From Scilla litardierei (lineage: Eukaryota > Streptophyta > Magnoliopsida > Asparagales > Asparagaceae), in contig CM061142.1 in the NCBI GenBank assembly GCA_030789695.1, positions 159,498,714-159,562,713 on the forward strand: a stretch of DNA of 64,000 bases, read 5' to 3'. Position 1 is the stretch's first letter. Every line of letters starts with the position of its first letter. Below are positions 11,339-22,521 of the stretch, one piece after another. Under the pieces are notes generated by a model. The model ran no database searches and was not told the origin of the DNA. It saw only the letters and a program-made list of their open reading frames with translations. The position numbers were made by a program, and so were the translations under genes.

Positions 11339-12030
11339 AGGGGTAGACCCTCTCTTTCTCTTCACTCACTTTCCTCTTCTTTACTTTCTTAATTGTTGAA
11401 ATCAAGTCTTTCATTTTCTAAAGCTTTAGGCCATTAGTTGTTCTTTTCTTATTTGTAAGAAGAAATCATTAGATTTCTTTCTTCGTTTAAGATCGGAAGA
11501 ACTTGGATTTTCAACATCATTTTGGAAAGTTGTTTGTGTTCATAATTGCAAGAAGAAATCAATTGATCTCTCTCTTCTTTTATGAACCAAAGAACTTCAA
11601 GTGTTGCTCTTCATTACATATCTTTTACATCTTGAAGTTCTTCTTCTAAACACCATCCTTGAATTCATTCTCTGAAATTTATAACAAAGCTATATGTGTT
11701 TTTCTATTTCATTATTTAACAGGTTTGAATATCTGTTTAGAGATTGTACAAAGTTTGGGACACGGGGAGTGTCTCCATTTTTGTAAGTTTGTGCTTGCGG
11801 GGCAAGTGATTATAGTGGATTGAAAATCTCTACGGGGTAGAGGACTGGAGTAGGATCACAAGGATCCGAACCAGGATAAATCTCTGTGTTTGCGATTGAT
11901 TTAATTTCAGTACTTGTCTTTTTATTTCGGTGCCATCTTTGCAAATATTACTAACATTTTATTTGCGAATTTTTTTAATATACACTATTCACCCCCTCTA
12001 ATGTATTGATCCTTACAGGCTAAAATTACA

Positions 12031-12048
12031 TTTGGTATCAAAGCAAGG
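12031..12048 (+). other. SIRE-1 primer-binding site
   Basis: TTTGGTATCAAAGCAAGG directly follows the 5' LTR. It matches the initiator-Met tRNA complement (TGGTATCAGAGC in most copia elements) with one change. Confidence 0.85.
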
Positions 12049-12053
12049 TTAAG

Positions 12054-13870
12054 ATGGCAGCAAGTTCCTCAGCATCAAACATGAACGCCGTTCCACACAA
12101 CTACAATCAGCATCCCGAAGGGCACTCTCAATCTCGTCCTCCTCTATTTGATGGTTCAAATTACTCATATTGGAAAATACGAATGGAGATTCATCTCCAA
12201 AGTATGCATTATGAGATTTGGGACATCGTAGAGACATGATACGAAAAGCCAACAACTCCTGTTGCTGATTGGACCGCCAACGACAAAGTTGCAAAAACCA
12301 ACAACTCAAAGGCCATGAATGCTTTATTTTGTGCTATGGATAAACATGAGTTTAATCGAGTATCTCAGGCCAAAAGTGCTAAGGAGATTTGGCATATACT
12401 TGAGGTAACTCATGAAGGAACCAGTAAAGTGAAGGAAACTAAGATTTCCATTTTGGTTCACAAATTCGAGTTGTTCAAGATGAAGGACCAAGAGACAATT
12501 GGAGAAATGAACACTAGGTTTACTAATATTATAAATTCTTTAAATGCTCTTGGAAAAACTTACACTTCTCTTGAACAGGTTCACAAAATTCTTAAAGCTT
12601 TAACTCCAGTATGGCGTCCAAAGATCACCACTATTGAGGAAGCCAATGATCTTTCCACATTATCTATGGAAGATCTTATTGGTAACTTAATGGCCCATGA
12701 AGTTACACTACAAGATGAGAAAGAAGAATCAGATCAATAGAAGAAAGTACTTGCCTTCAACGCAACATCAGATAATGAAGATTCAGATGATGATATGGCA
12801 TTTTTTGCCAAAAACTTCAGAAAATTCTTTCAGAAAGGTAAGTATAATAATTTTAAATCTAAGAATACTGATTCTTCTCTTTGCTTTAATTGCAATAGGC
12901 CAGGACATATGAAGAAAGATTGTCCACTTCTCAAAGCAAAGTTCAAAACTTCCAACAACAATGATCAATCTAGAAGAGAAAGGAAGTTTGACAAGATGAA
13001 GAAAGCATTTGCAGCAACTTGGGATGAATCTTCAGATGATGAAGATGACCATGATGAAAATGCTAATATGTGCTTTATGGCACAAGATAATGAAGATGAG
13101 GTAAGTGCTTTTAGTAATGAAGAATTATTAGATGCATTGAAAGATCTCTATTCTCGTTTTAAAAATTTAAATAGTCAACATAGATCTTTGAAACAGAATA
13201 ATAACGATATCCTTGTGAAATATCAAGAATTATCTTCTTCTAAGAACACTACACCTATTGAGAATACATCTTCTCAAAATTTAGATCTTAGTAAAGAGAA
13301 TGATATTCTCAAAACTAAGAATCTAGAACTTCATACACAAATATCTGAAATGGATGAAAATATTTCATCACTAAAGATAAAATACGTCGAGATGTCTTCC
13401 GATATTAATAAATTTAATAAAGGAAAGACTAATCTCGATGATCTGCTAAAAATACAATATCCAGCAAATCATAGACAAGGTCTGGGATACCTCATAAGGA
13501 TGCACCCAAGTCTTGTAGCACTTCTTCTTATTATGGAAAAACTACTTTTGTTAAACCTCAAAAGAAGAATCACGCATTTATTTACACAAAGAAGGAAAAC
13601 ATTTCTGCTTCTTCTTTACAAAGAAATGTTATTAACATTTCAAAATCATCTCTTAGGAAACCTACTACAATTAGTATATGTGTTCCTAAGGATTCTTGTT
13701 TAAAAGGTAGAAATGATTATATCTCTCATTATTTACATTCTATTGTTCATTCTTATGATTACATAAAAAGCCAAATTCCACTTGGGTTTGGCTTCCAAAA
13801 ATCTAATCCCAAGGACCCTCAAATAAAGGGGTACCAATGCTTAATGTTTTATCTTTCAAGTACCTAAAAA
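12054..13870 (+). pseudogene. SIRE-1 gag
   Basis: ATG at 12054, six bases after the primer site. The N-terminus has the SIRE gag pattern (PPLFDGSNYSYWKIRME). Stop codons interrupt it at 12237-12239 (TGA) and 12738-12740 (TAG). The core (AMNALFCAMDKHEFNRVSQ, then a segment ending before the second stop) is at 12315-12740. The next frame, 12795-13490, carries the zinc knuckle CFNCNRPGHMKKDC (12882-12923) and a long heptad-rich coiled coil. A frameshift near 13490 breaks the tail, whose meaning (CVPKDSCLKGR region) continues in another frame to about 13860. Gag would form the cytoplasmic particle; this copy cannot encode it in one piece. Confidence 0.88.
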
Positions 13871-13871
13871 G

Positions 13872-16800
13872 GAAAAATGGATTTTGGACAGTGGATGTTC
13901 AAAACATATGACAGGAAACATCAACTTGCTTTCAACCATTATATATAAATATGGAGGCACAGTTAACTTTGGTGACAACAAGAAAGGCAAAATCATAGGC
14001 ACTGGAACAGTTTGCAATTCAAATCAGCCTATCATTGAGAATGTTCACCTGGTTGACGGTTTGAAACATAATTTACTTTCCATTAGTCAATTATGCGATA
14101 AAAATTACAAAATAGTTTTTGAACAAAATGATTGCATTATTTATGATTCTGATATGTCATCAATTTTATTCCGTGGTAAGCGTAAGAATAACATTTATAT
14201 TTTATGCATGTATGTTACCACTAATAATCATTGTTTAATGATTATATATGATGATACACTTTTGTGGCATAAACATTTTGGACACACTAATTTCAAAAAT
14301 CTAGCACAAATTTCAAAACATAAGTTAGTAAATGGAATGCCAAATATTTCTTTCAAAAACAAACATTTTTGTGATGCTTGCCAACAAGGAAAAATGCACA
14401 AATCTTCTTTTAAATCAAAGGACATTATCTCAACAAAGAGACCATTAGAACTCTTACATTTAGATTTATTTGGTCCTTCAAGAATAGCCTCTTTGAATAG
14501 AAATAGATATGCATTTGTCATTGTTGATGATTATTCAAGATATACTTGGGTTATATTCTTACAAAACAAGAATGATGCATTTGAAGAATTTTCAATATTT
14601 TGTAAAAAGATACAAAAGATCAAATCCTCTAACATTGTCACTATTCGTAGTGATCATGGAGGAGAATTTGAAAATGAATCATTTACCAAGTTTTGTGATG
14701 AAAATGGCATTACCCACAATTTTTCTTTTCCTCATGCTCCTCCTCAGAATGGAGTAGTTGAAAGGAAAAATAGAACTTTACAAGAATGTGCAAGAACAAT
14801 GCTTTGTGATAGTAATTTACCGAAATATTTTTGGGCTGAAACTGTCACAACCGCTTGTTACATTATGAATAAAGTTCTCATAAGGCCATTGCTTAATAAA
14901 ACTTGTTTTGAATTATTCTTTGATCGCATTCCACGTGTATCATATTTTAAAGTGTTTGGATGTAAATGTTTCATTCTTAATACTAAAGATGCACTTGATA
15001 AATTTGATTCGAAATCTGATGAAGGTATTTTTGTTGGATACTCAACACGTAGCAAAGCCTTCAGAGTATATAACAAAAGAACTTCAACAGTTGAAGAATC
15101 ACTACATGTCACATTTGATGAGAATCCCTCATCTAATTCTCCCATCATTGATGATGAAGAGAATATAGTACCTTTATCTAATTCTTTAGATAATATCAAA
15201 CTTGATGAAATTGATGCTACTAATCATTCTGTTGAGTCTATTTCAGATAATACAGATCTTCCCAAGGCTTTTGCACAAGTTCCAAATCATCCATCAGAAT
15301 TAATCATTGGAGATATCACAGATGGAGTTAGAACTCGTCGTCAAATTGAACAAATGGCTCATTATGCTTTCCTTTCATCCATTGAACCAAAGAACATCAA
15401 AGATGCATGTGAAGACAGTTCATGGATTATCGCTATGCAGGAAGAACTCAATCAATTTGAACGAAATGATGTTTGGGAATTAGTTCCCAGACCAACAGAT
15501 CATTCAATTATTGGTACCAAGTGGGTATTCAAAAATAAATTGGATGAATCTGGTCAGGTAATTAGAAACAAGGCACGATTGGTTGCACAAGGTTATAATC
15601 AAGAAGAAGGTATTGATTATGATGAAACCTATGCACCAGTTGCTCGTCTTGAGTCTATTTGCATGTTGTTATCATTTGCATGTTTTAAAGATTTTAAATT
15701 ATTTCAAATGGATGTCAAAAGTGCTTTTTTAAATGGATTTCTTAAGGAGGAAGTTTATGTTGAACAACCTCCTGGTTTTCATCATGAAAATTTTGAAAAT
15801 CATGTTTTCAAATTAAAGAAAGCTCTATATGGTCTCAAACAAGCACCTCGTGCTTGGTATGAAAGACTTAAAAGCTATCTTTTAAATTCTGGTTATAATA
15901 TTGGTAAAATAGATTCCACTCTTTTTATTAAGAACATAAAATCTGACATAATCATTATTCAAATATACGTTGACGATATTATTTTTAGTTCTACTAATGA
16001 ATCTCTTTGTCAAGATTTTTCTAAGATTATGCAGAAGGAATTTGAGATGAGTCACATGGGTGAACTCAATTACTTCCTCGGTCTTCAAATCAAACAATTG
16101 AAGGAAGGAATCTTCATTCACCAAAGCAAGTACTCTAAAGAACTCATCAAGCGTTTTGGTTTAGAAAGTTCTACAGAAAAACGTACTCCAATGAGTACAT
16201 CTACTTCTCTCGACAAAGATTTAAATGATAAGAGTGTTGATCAACGTCTTTACATAGGTATGATTGGCTCTCTACTCTATTTAACTGATAGTAGACCAGA
16301 TATTATGTTTTCAGTATGTTTATGTGCACGTTTTCAGGCAGATCCTAAAGTTTCACATCTAACTGCCGTAAAACGGATTATTAGATATGTTAAGCACACT
16401 TCTGATTTTGGTTTATTTTATCCTAAGTCAAGCACATTTGATTTATTATCGTATAGTGATGCAGACTTTGCTGGTTGCAAATCAGATCGTAAAAGTACCA
16501 GTGGTACTTGCCACTTTTTAGGTCATGCTTTAGTATCTTGGTTTAGCAAAAAGCAAAACTCTGTTTCATTATCTACAACCGAGGCAGAATATATTGCTGC
16601 CGGTTTAGCATGTGCTCAAATCTTATGGATGAAACAAACTATTTCTGACTATGGTATTGATTGCTCTACTTGTCCTATTATGTGCGATAATACTAGTGCT
16701 ATTAATCTTTCTAAAAATCCTGTGCACCATTCTCGTACCAAACATATTAATGTCCGCCATCATTTTCTAGATGATCATGTTCAGAAAGAAGATATAGTTC

Positions 16801-16916
16801 TTAAATTTATAGCTACTGAACATCAGACAGCTGATATTTTGACCAAACCATTGAAAGAAGATACTTTTATTAAGCTTCGTAGGAATTTAGGGATTATTAG
16901 TGAATCGGACTTATGA
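13872..16916 (+). CDS. SIRE-1 pol polyprotein (protease, integrase, RT, RNase H)
   Basis: An unbroken frame of about 1010 residues. Protease has [10 protein letters not shown] at 13887-13916. Integrase follows, with the HHCC zinc-binding region (HKHFGHTN...CDACQQGK), the D-D-E set in [16 protein letters not shown] and NGVVERKN, and the KVFGCKCFI region. RT runs from about 15500, with active site YVDD at about 15967-15978. RNase H has [24 protein letters not shown] and CDNTSA, ending in DILTKPL and a stop at 16914-16916. No internal stop or frameshift was seen. No AUG opens the frame at the protease; it is open from upstream (KWILDSG), consistent with expression as a fusion or by recoding from gag. 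This is the only full-length unbroken pol in the window. Confidence 0.93.
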   Translation, partial: EKWILDSGCSKHMTGNINLLSTIIYKYGGTVNFGDNKKGKIIGTGTVCNSNQPIIENVHLVDGLKHNLLSISQLCDKNYKIVFEQNDCIIYDSDMSSILFRGKRKNNIYILCMYVTTNNHCLMIIYDDTLLWHKHFGHTNFKNLAQISKHKLVNGMPNISFKNKHFCDACQQGKMHKSSFKSKDIISTKRPLELLHLDLFGPSRIASLNRNRYAFVIVDDYSRYTWVIFLQNKNDAFEEFSIFCKKIQKIKSSNIVTIRSDHGGEFENESFTKFCDENGITHNFSFPHAPPQNGVVERKNRTLQECARTMLCDSNLPKYFWAETVTTACYIMNKVLIRPLLNKTCFELFFDRIPRVSYFKVFGCKCFILNTKDALDKFDSKSDEGIFVGYSTRSKAFRVYNKRTSTVEESLHVTFDENPSSNSPIIDDEENIVPLSNSLDNIKLDEIDATNHSVESISDNTDLPKAFAQVPNHPSELIIGDITDGVRTRRQIEQMAHYAFLSSIEPKNIKDACEDSSWIIAMQEELNQFERNDVWELVPRPTDHSIIGTKWVFKNKLDESGQVIRNKARLVAQGYNQEEGIDYDETYAPVARLESICMLLSFACFKDFKLFQMDVKSAFLNGFLKEEVYVEQPPGFHHENFENHVFKLKKALYGLKQAPRAWYERLKSYLLNSGYNIGKIDSTLFIKNIKSDIIIIQIYVDDIIFSSTNESLCQDFSKIMQKEFEMSHMGELNYFLGLQIKQLKEGIFIHQSKYSKELIKRFGLESSTEKRTPMSTSTSLDKDLNDKSVDQRLYIGMIGSLLYLTDSRPDIMFSVCLCARFQADPKVSHLTAVKRIIRYVKHTSDFGLFYPKSSTFDLLSYSDADFAGCKSDRKSTSGTCHFLGHALVSWFSKKQNSVSLSTTEAEYIAAGLACAQILWMKQTISDYGIDCSTCPIMCDNTSAINLSKNPVHHSRTKHINVRHHFLDDHVQKEDIVLKFIATEHQTADILTKPLKEDTFIKLRRNLGIISESDL

Positions 16917-16983
16917 CACATTCTTATTTTTATTTTTAGAATTTTTCTTAAATTTTTTCAAATTTTTCTGGCTATTTTTACAA

Positions 16984-17016
16984 TTGGTCGACCAATTCAC
17001 CAATATTGGTCGCCAA
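16984..17016. promoter_or_regulatory. SIRE-1 palindrome repeated between pol and the extra ORF
   Basis: One exact TTGGTCGACCAA (16984-16995) and one imperfect TTGGTCGCCAA (17006-17016) lie 68-100 bases after the pol stop and upstream of the extra ORF. They match the U3 cluster of the same element. Confidence 0.8.
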
Positions 17017-17239
17017 TTGTCGAATTTTTTTTATTATTTTAATTTTTCGGTAACTACTTCGTCTTCCCGCTTATTCTCGTTATCTATTCCCTCCATTTTT
17101 GTTTCAGAAACTGAACCCATCCTTTCGTTTTTAAATTTTGGTGGGATTCGTTTCTTCAACTTCTCTACCGATTGGACTTTTGTCAGTTCCAACAACTTCC
17201 AGTAACTAATTCTCTTTCCTATTTAGTTCTTGCCTAGGG

Positions 17240-18871
17240 ATGCTAAGTCTCAATGAAACAAATATCTTCAGATTTTTTTTTCTCCAAAGCAACCATTTCC
17301 CCCAAAACTTCCGCCGGCCTCTCCTCTTCCCAAATCTCCACCGCCCTAAATCGATCGGCAATCTCCCTCTTTCTCGTCGGCGCCTTCCTCAAAAATCCAC
17401 CCCGTCGACCGATCTTCCTTCTCCTCTCCTCGCTCGACCGTCCACTGTCTTCCTCCACCGATTTCGCAAGACCCGACCGTCCGATCCGTCCCAGTTTCGC
17501 CGACGACCACCCTCAACTCGACCCCCGTCGACCGATTGTCCCTCGCACGGCTCCGATTTCCGTCATTCTGCCGTCTTTTCGACTTCACCCCCGATGGATC
17601 TGCATCCCCAAGATTTCATAGCGACCCCGGCACCGGCCTACTTTCGCTCTCCGGCGGCTACGAACCACTTCCGGATCTTGGAGAACATCCCCTTCCATCC
17701 CGAACGTCATGTTTATTTCAGCGACCATGGGTTCTCCAGGATTTTGAGTCCCCTTCATTCCGCCGGATTGGTTGGTCTCTGGTCTACTTCCAACCGAACC
17801 CCCTACTTCCCTGCTCTGGTTCGAGAATTTTATGCCAATTTGGACTCCTCCCTACAGGCTGGTATGCTATCTCTTACCACCATTGTCAATGGGTTCTACT
17901 TTCGATTAACTGGTCCTATGTTATCACGTCTACTACAACTACCCCAGACCCATGTCCAGTCTCTGCCCACTAATCTCAATGACCCCGCCATTAAGCTTCT
18001 CTTGTCCACGGATTTTTGCCCCAAACGTTTTGCGGCCACCCTTCATCCCCCTGCCCGTATGATGGTTAAAATCATCCTCACCAATCTCGCTCCCAAAATC
18101 GGTTCCCTCAATTATGTCAGCACCAAGACCGCACGTTGTCTATATGCTTTGATGGGTGAACTTCCTATATGTTGGGGTTCTGTTTTGCTTGACTCATTGG
18201 CCAAACCTGTTAAGTCTCACATTTTCTTGCCTTCCCTGATTACTAGAATCTTAGAAGCCTTTCAGATTCCATTTGCCAACTCTGCCCCTATCTTCAATCC
18301 GGTTGATTTCACTTCTGCAACCTTGACTCACATGCAATTGGTCGTATCTGACACTTCTGATCCTGATGATGATTCCGATGCCGTTGCCGCTGACCATGAC
18401 ACATCTCCCATTCCATCCCGTCCAGTTACTAGATCCATGTCTCGCTCTCCACGCACTCGTACTCGCTCTCCGCGACCCCGTCCCACTCCCACTTCCCATA
18501 CCACCGGCTCTTCTCGCACTCGTGGCCGTGTTCCGGTTCGGAAACGGTATTCCCAGTCTGCGGCTTCTCCTACTACTCCCATTACCCCGACATCTGGTCA
18601 TGATGCTATCCTTGGTGAGATTCGTGCACTGCGTCATTCCGTGACTCGCGGATTTCAGGATATTCAGGGAGAGATGCACGATGGTTTTCGTGGCATTCAG
18701 ACACATTTGAGTTCAGGTGATGCTACGTTACAGGATCATAACAAACGGATGGACGATCTTACTACTGTTGTTGCCTCGTTGGCAAATCACTTTGAGTCGC
18801 TCCACTTTCGGGCCACTCGACGTTCGACCGATGCGTCTCCTTCCGGGCCTGGATCTTCTTCTCGGCCATAG
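17240..18871 (+). CDS. SIRE-1 extra ORF (ORF3, so-called env-like)
   Basis: An unbroken frame of 543 codons after pol, in the position of the additional ORF of SIRE-type elements. An in-frame ATG at 17594 (MDLHPQDF) is an alternative start that would drop a Pro/Arg/Ser-rich leader. The middle part (about residues 145-385) is a conserved globular domain with ALVREFYANL, AGMLSLTTIVNGFYFRL, RCLYALMGELPICWGSVLLD and LPSLITRIL. Relatives occur in SIRE-2 and SIRE-4 in this window. An Arg/Ser/Thr/Pro-rich hinge (about residues 390-440) precedes a C-terminal coiled coil (HSVTRGFQDIQGEM...LANHFESL). I see no clear signal peptide or transmembrane helix, so 'envelope' is a positional name only; function unknown. 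Confidence 0.85.
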   Translation: MLSLNETNIFRFFFLQSNHFPQNFRRPLLFPNLHRPKSIGNLPLSRRRLPQKSTPSTDLPSPLLARPSTVFLHRFRKTRPSDPSQFRRRPPSTRPPSTDCPSHGSDFRHSAVFSTSPPMDLHPQDFIATPAPAYFRSPAATNHFRILENIPFHPERHVYFSDHGFSRILSPLHSAGLVGLWSTSNRTPYFPALVREFYANLDSSLQAGMLSLTTIVNGFYFRLTGPMLSRLLQLPQTHVQSLPTNLNDPAIKLLLSTDFCPKRFAATLHPPARMMVKIILTNLAPKIGSLNYVSTKTARCLYALMGELPICWGSVLLDSLAKPVKSHIFLPSLITRILEAFQIPFANSAPIFNPVDFTSATLTHMQLVVSDTSDPDDDSDAVAADHDTSPIPSRPVTRSMSRSPRTRTRSPRPRPTPTSHTTGSSRTRGRVPVRKRYSQSAASPTTPITPTSGHDAILGEIRALRHSVTRGFQDIQGEMHDGFRGIQTHLSSGDATLQDHNKRMDDLTTVVASLANHFESLHFRATRRSTDASPSGPGSSSRP

Positions 18872-20490
18872 TCATCTTCCAGCCCTGTTTTCCGCCGTTT
18901 TTCGTGGGTAGCATGATGGTTCTGTTATGGTTGGTTTGGGTACTTTTGGTTACTTCTTACATAGGTGTTGTTATGTCGTTATGTTGGATACTTTGGGATA
19001 CTTTTGGATACTTTGGGTGTCTGTGGTTCTGTGGTTATGTTGGTTCTGTTGGTCCTTTTGCTTATGTCGTTATGTTGGTATTCAGATAGTTGGGATTGTT
19101 ATGTTACTTTGTTGTTTTGTTGTAGTTCATATGATGTCTCTGGGACGTATGTTGTCAGCCAATGGGCTGTTTTGATAACTTCGATATATGGGTTGTCTGT
19201 ATTTTCGCCTTAGTTCTTGTATGCTGTTGTTCTTCACTTCATTGGATATAATGTAAGTGGTTGTTTTGTTGGTTCTGTTCTTCAGTCTATTATTCATTTG
19301 CATTATTTGCTGCTCATTTGCATATTTTGCTCATGCATTGCCCTCATTTTTTTAGTACGTTGCTGATTGCATTTCTGTTTCCTATTGCTACTGTATACAT
19401 CCTGTTCTGGTTATCCTTAGATGTTGTCTTGGCTATTCTGTCTTTATTATACTTTTGCTATGTCACTTGGTTGTCCATGGCTGAATAGTTTTGTGGTGGT
19501 CACTTTCTCAGCATGTTGTTTTCTCTGTTCATTTGGCTAATTGTTTGCTGCTAACTTCTTCCTTGTTTTATATGTTCATTTGGATATGTCCTCTACTTCT
19601 ACTTGTTTTTTTAACAAGCCCTACTGTTCAACAGGATACACTCCATTTTTTTAGGCCATGCTGTTCAACAATTACAAGGATCCAGCAATTATACTATCTG
19701 TTTCCAACAAACTGATGATGGATATTTCTATGCTATCACACCAGCATTTTTCCATGCTTCTTACATAGCAGCTTGGTCCTTTCATTGTACAAACACCACT
19801 CTTTTCTTATCCTACCCAACAGTTTCAACCCTTTTGCAATATTCTATATTATTTTTACCAACACCAAACTGGCCCTATTTTTTCCTTTGTTCCTACACCA
19901 CTCTAATTATCTCCTTTGGACATTTCGCAACCTGCCACAAGACATATCTCTTGTGTCATCATTTACAATTATTTTTATGCCACTACTATTTGAGCACTAG
20001 TTTTCACCACTCCAATCCACTACATGGCTCTATATATTATCCCCTTCACTTTTTGGCCTGCACTCCATTTTTTTCCTAGCATGAATATTTCATTTTTTTT
20101 TCTTTCTTTGGCCTATCCTTTCTTTTATTTTAATGCCCTGCCCATTCCTTATTTTTACTGGCCTGCTCTATATTTCGGCATATACACTTTATCCGGCCTC
20201 CACCTCCTTTTCCACCAATGCCGGACTTTCTTTAATTTTTTTAACACAGCAATATATTCCTTATTTGGCCGCTATTTCTATTTCCCTTATTTGTTCATCA
20301 TTTATATTTCCCTCAAATTTTTTCACTTATTTTTCGACTAACTCTAATTTGCCTCTTTTTGAGGATTCCAAAGGGGGAGAATATATTTCATCTACTCAGG
20401 GGGAGTATTCACTAACTCCACATATTCAGGGGGAGTATATCTGATATGTTAAATTTTTACGATATATATTTTTCATGTTTGTCATCATCA
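18872..20490 (+). other. SIRE-1 3' untranslated region
   Basis: This is a T-rich 1.6-kb stretch without a believable ORF. At 18905-19090 it holds loose tandem copies of GGTTCTGTTATG and ATACTTTGGGATACTTTTGG. The end (20367-20440) contains a run of AGGGGGAG tracts (see separate entry). Confidence 0.7.
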
Positions 20491-20503
20491 AAAAGAGGGA
20501 GAA
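20367..20503 (+). other. Repeated polypurine tracts before the SIRE-1 3' LTR
   Basis: AAAGGGGGAGAA (20369 region) is followed by two CAGGGGGAGTAT copies (about 20399 and 20429). The true 3' polypurine tract AAAAAGAGGGAGAA lies next to the LTR (20490-20503). SIRE-2 shows the same arrangement on the minus strand. Confidence 0.8.
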
Positions 20504-21865
20504 TGTTGGAATTTCATAATTCCATATTTCTATTCCCATATGGTTTTGATATGACAAACACATTCAGTGCTACTAACTCTATGTATGCAGATACATATCA
20601 ATGCTGAGTTCCACACAAATGAGATATTTTCATGCATACTCAATCAGATATATCATTCATGAAGCTGGAAAGACAAAGGCACCTAATCCACGACTTGGAT
20701 ATATAATCACTTGATAAGGATCTCCTGCAAAGAAGCTTCTCAGATTCAGTTGCAGATGCAGTCCTATCTACGGCTTTATGTAATCAATGTCAAATTTACT
20801 TTATTAGAGTCACAAAGCCTTGTGATAATATATCTTAGTCATCTAGGTTCCATTACTCAGAGATCTACACTTCCCAATTTCGAAAATTCGCAACTTTGAA
20901 AATTGGCAGCCAATAACCCCATTTTGGTCGACCAATTTTAAACCTTCGAATTTGGTTATGGGAGTGCATGTGCAAACTCCCCTAACCGTGTAGATTCTAG
21001 AACTGTCTTCCAACGGTCGAAATTCTCTCTCTAAAATTTGGTTGACCAATGTGGTCATTTTGGTCGACCAATTTCAAAACTAGCCGTTTTGATCCCAAAT
21101 TTTCAGGGACGGTTCTTGCCCGTTTTCCAACGTTAACTACAGTCCCCAACCGTCCCTAAACACTATAAATAGAGGGATAGACCCTCTCTTTCTCTTCACT
21201 CACTTTCCTCTTCTTTACTCTCTTAATTGTTGAAATCAAGTCTTTCATTTTCTAAATCTTTAGGCCATTTGTTGTTCTTTTCTTATTTGTAAGAAGAAAT
21301 CATTAGATTTCTTTCTTCGTTTAAGAACAGAAGAACTTGGATTTTCAACATCATTTTGGAAAGTTGTTTGTGTTCATAATTGCAAGAAGAAATCAATTGA
21401 TCTCTCTCTTCTTTTATGAACCAAAGAACTTCAAGTGTTGCTCTTCATTACATATCTTTTACATCTTGAAGTTCTTCTTCTAAACACCATCCTTGAATTC
21501 ATTCTCTAAAATTTATAACAAGGCTATATGTGTTTTTCTATTTCATTATTTAACAGGTTTGAATCTCTGTTTAGAGATTGTACAAAGTTTGGGACACATG
21601 GAGTGTCGCCATTTTTGTAAGTTTGTGCTTGCGGGGCAAGTGATTATAGTGGATTGAAAATCTCTACGGGGTAGAGGACTGGAGTAGGATCACAAGGATC
21701 CGAACCAGGATAAATCTCTGTGTTTGCGATTGATTTAATTTCAGTACTTGTCTTTTTATTTTTGTGCCATCTTTGCAAATATTACTAACATTTTATTTGC
21801 GACATTTTTTAATATACACTATTCACCCCCCTCTAGTGTATTGATCCTTACAGGCTAAAATTACA
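20504..21865 (+). repeat. SIRE-1 3' LTR
   Basis: TGTTGGAATT...AAAATTACA, 1362 bp, collinear with 10670-12030. The palindromes are at 20924-20935, 21038-21049 (mutated, TTGGTTGACCAA) and 21060-21071. GAAC follows at 21866-21869, matching the four bases before the 5' LTR. Confidence 0.95.
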
Positions 21866-22276
21866 GAACGTGGAGTCAGAGGGTGTCGACCCGGAGTACG
21901 TACCTGACGAGGACTAGTCCTAGAGGTCCCTTACCATTGCAGTTCAGAGTTTTTCCTGCTTTCTAGTTTGGGTGCGTAGCACCGTTTACTTTTCTGCCTA
22001 GGTTGGGTGCTTGCACTAGTAATTTACTTTCTGTGTGTTGCCATGCTGGGCATTACTCCCTTTGTTAGACTCTTGTACTTCCGGATATCTTGATGGAGTA
22101 AAATGAATGCATTTTCTTTCAGTACTTTCTGTTGTTACGAATTTTATAAATGCAAGAACCTGGAATTTTAAAATGGTACTCCCTACAGACGCTTATTGGG
22201 TCCGAGCTTCACAGCTCCGGCCCAAGCGGGCCTTGTCACGCTTTGCCTACGTAGTTTTGGGAAGCGGGGCGTGACA

Positions 22277-22281
22277 CCTGG
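22277..22281. repeat. Target-site duplication CCTGG, right copy
   Basis: Partner of 7880-7884. It defines the right end of the solo LTR immediately after GTGACA. Confidence 0.8.
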
Positions 22282-22521
22282 TCTGGGCGGAGTGCGCCCT
22301 CCTTAGCCGAGGTAGAGTGCGCCTTTCCCCTGATCGAATTGGACTTTTAGGGTCGCCGGGTTCCTAGCGGACCTGGGGGAATAAGTGATCGGCCTATGAA
22401 GTTGGGGCGAGGAGCACCCTGCTGCTGGCCTAAGTAGGCTTCGTGAAGGAGGGGCGAGCTGGCCAAGTATCCGGTAGGTTTCGATGGAAGGTCAGAATAT
22501 CACGATCTTTAGGTCGTAACA
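22282..22521 (-). repeat. Tat-1 5' LTR, second segment
   Basis: This continues the segment ending at 7884. It has the same AGTGCGCC repeat units and the same composition, and ends GGTCGTAACA on the plus strand. The Tat-2 LTR likewise ends GCTGTAACA (52845), so both LTRs start TGTTAC on the minus strand. Total LTR length would be about 1.2 kb. Confidence 0.55.

Larger units (their letters stand above)
10670..12030 (+). repeat. SIRE-1 5' LTR
   Basis: The LTR starts TGTTGGAATT and ends AAAATTACA, followed directly by the primer-binding site. The TATA box CTATAAATAG is at 11329-11338. The perfect 12-bp palindrome TTGGTCGACCAA occurs three times in U3 (11090-11101, 11204-11215, 11226-11237), within 240 bp upstream of the TATA box. 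Confidence 0.95.
10670..21865 (+). mobile_element. SIRE-1: complete SIRE-like Ty1/copia retrotransposon
   Basis: The order is 5' LTR (10670-12030), primer-binding site, gag, pol, extra ORF, polypurine tract, 3' LTR (20504-21865). The flanks read ...CCTGAGAAC before and GAACGTGG... after, a 4-bp duplication GAAC (5 bp AGAAC if the last A of the LTR is counted in the target). By eye the LTRs differ at about two dozen of 1361 positions plus one 1-base indel, so the insertion is not recent but not ancient. Assignment to the SIRE type rests on the extra ORF after pol, the gag and the pol motifs. Confidence 0.95.
7885..22276 (+). mobile_element. Solo LTR (Tekay-like), interrupted by SIRE-1
   Basis: The first segment 7885-10669 begins TGTAACGGCC; the last segment 21866-22276 ends GGGGCGTGACA. 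These are imperfect inverted termini in the TG...CA format. The five bases before (7880-7884) and after (22277-22281) are both CCTGG, a perfect 5-bp target duplication. Without the 11.2-kb SIRE-1 insertion the unit is about 3.2 kb, with a TATA box at 8614-8622 and a long GC-rich transcribed part. No primer site or polypurine tract adjoins it, so it reads as a solo LTR left by recombination. The Tekay/chromovirus label rests only on size, termini and general look. Confidence 0.78.
3695..22521 (-). mobile_element. Ty3/gypsy Tat-type element Tat-1, 5' half, interrupted
   Basis: Read on the minus strand, the order is 5' LTR, primer-binding site, gag, aspartic protease and the beginning of RT. RT stops at 3695, where copia-A has inserted. 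The element's own sequence is 3695-7884 plus 22282-22521. The stretch 7885-22281 is a later insertion (solo LTR carrying SIRE-1, plus one target-duplication copy). The family assignment rests on the gag CRYH...DHGHDTDDC motif, the DTGSSYDIL protease, the FIRP...YPEWLANVVLVKKANEKWRMCVD-type RT start and a TGGCGTCGTCTGTGGG primer site. Confidence 0.82.

Noticed and set aside
17240..18871. Calling SIRE-1 ORF3 a true envelope glycoprotein
   Set aside because: No signal peptide, fusion peptide or transmembrane helix is evident; the env label is positional.
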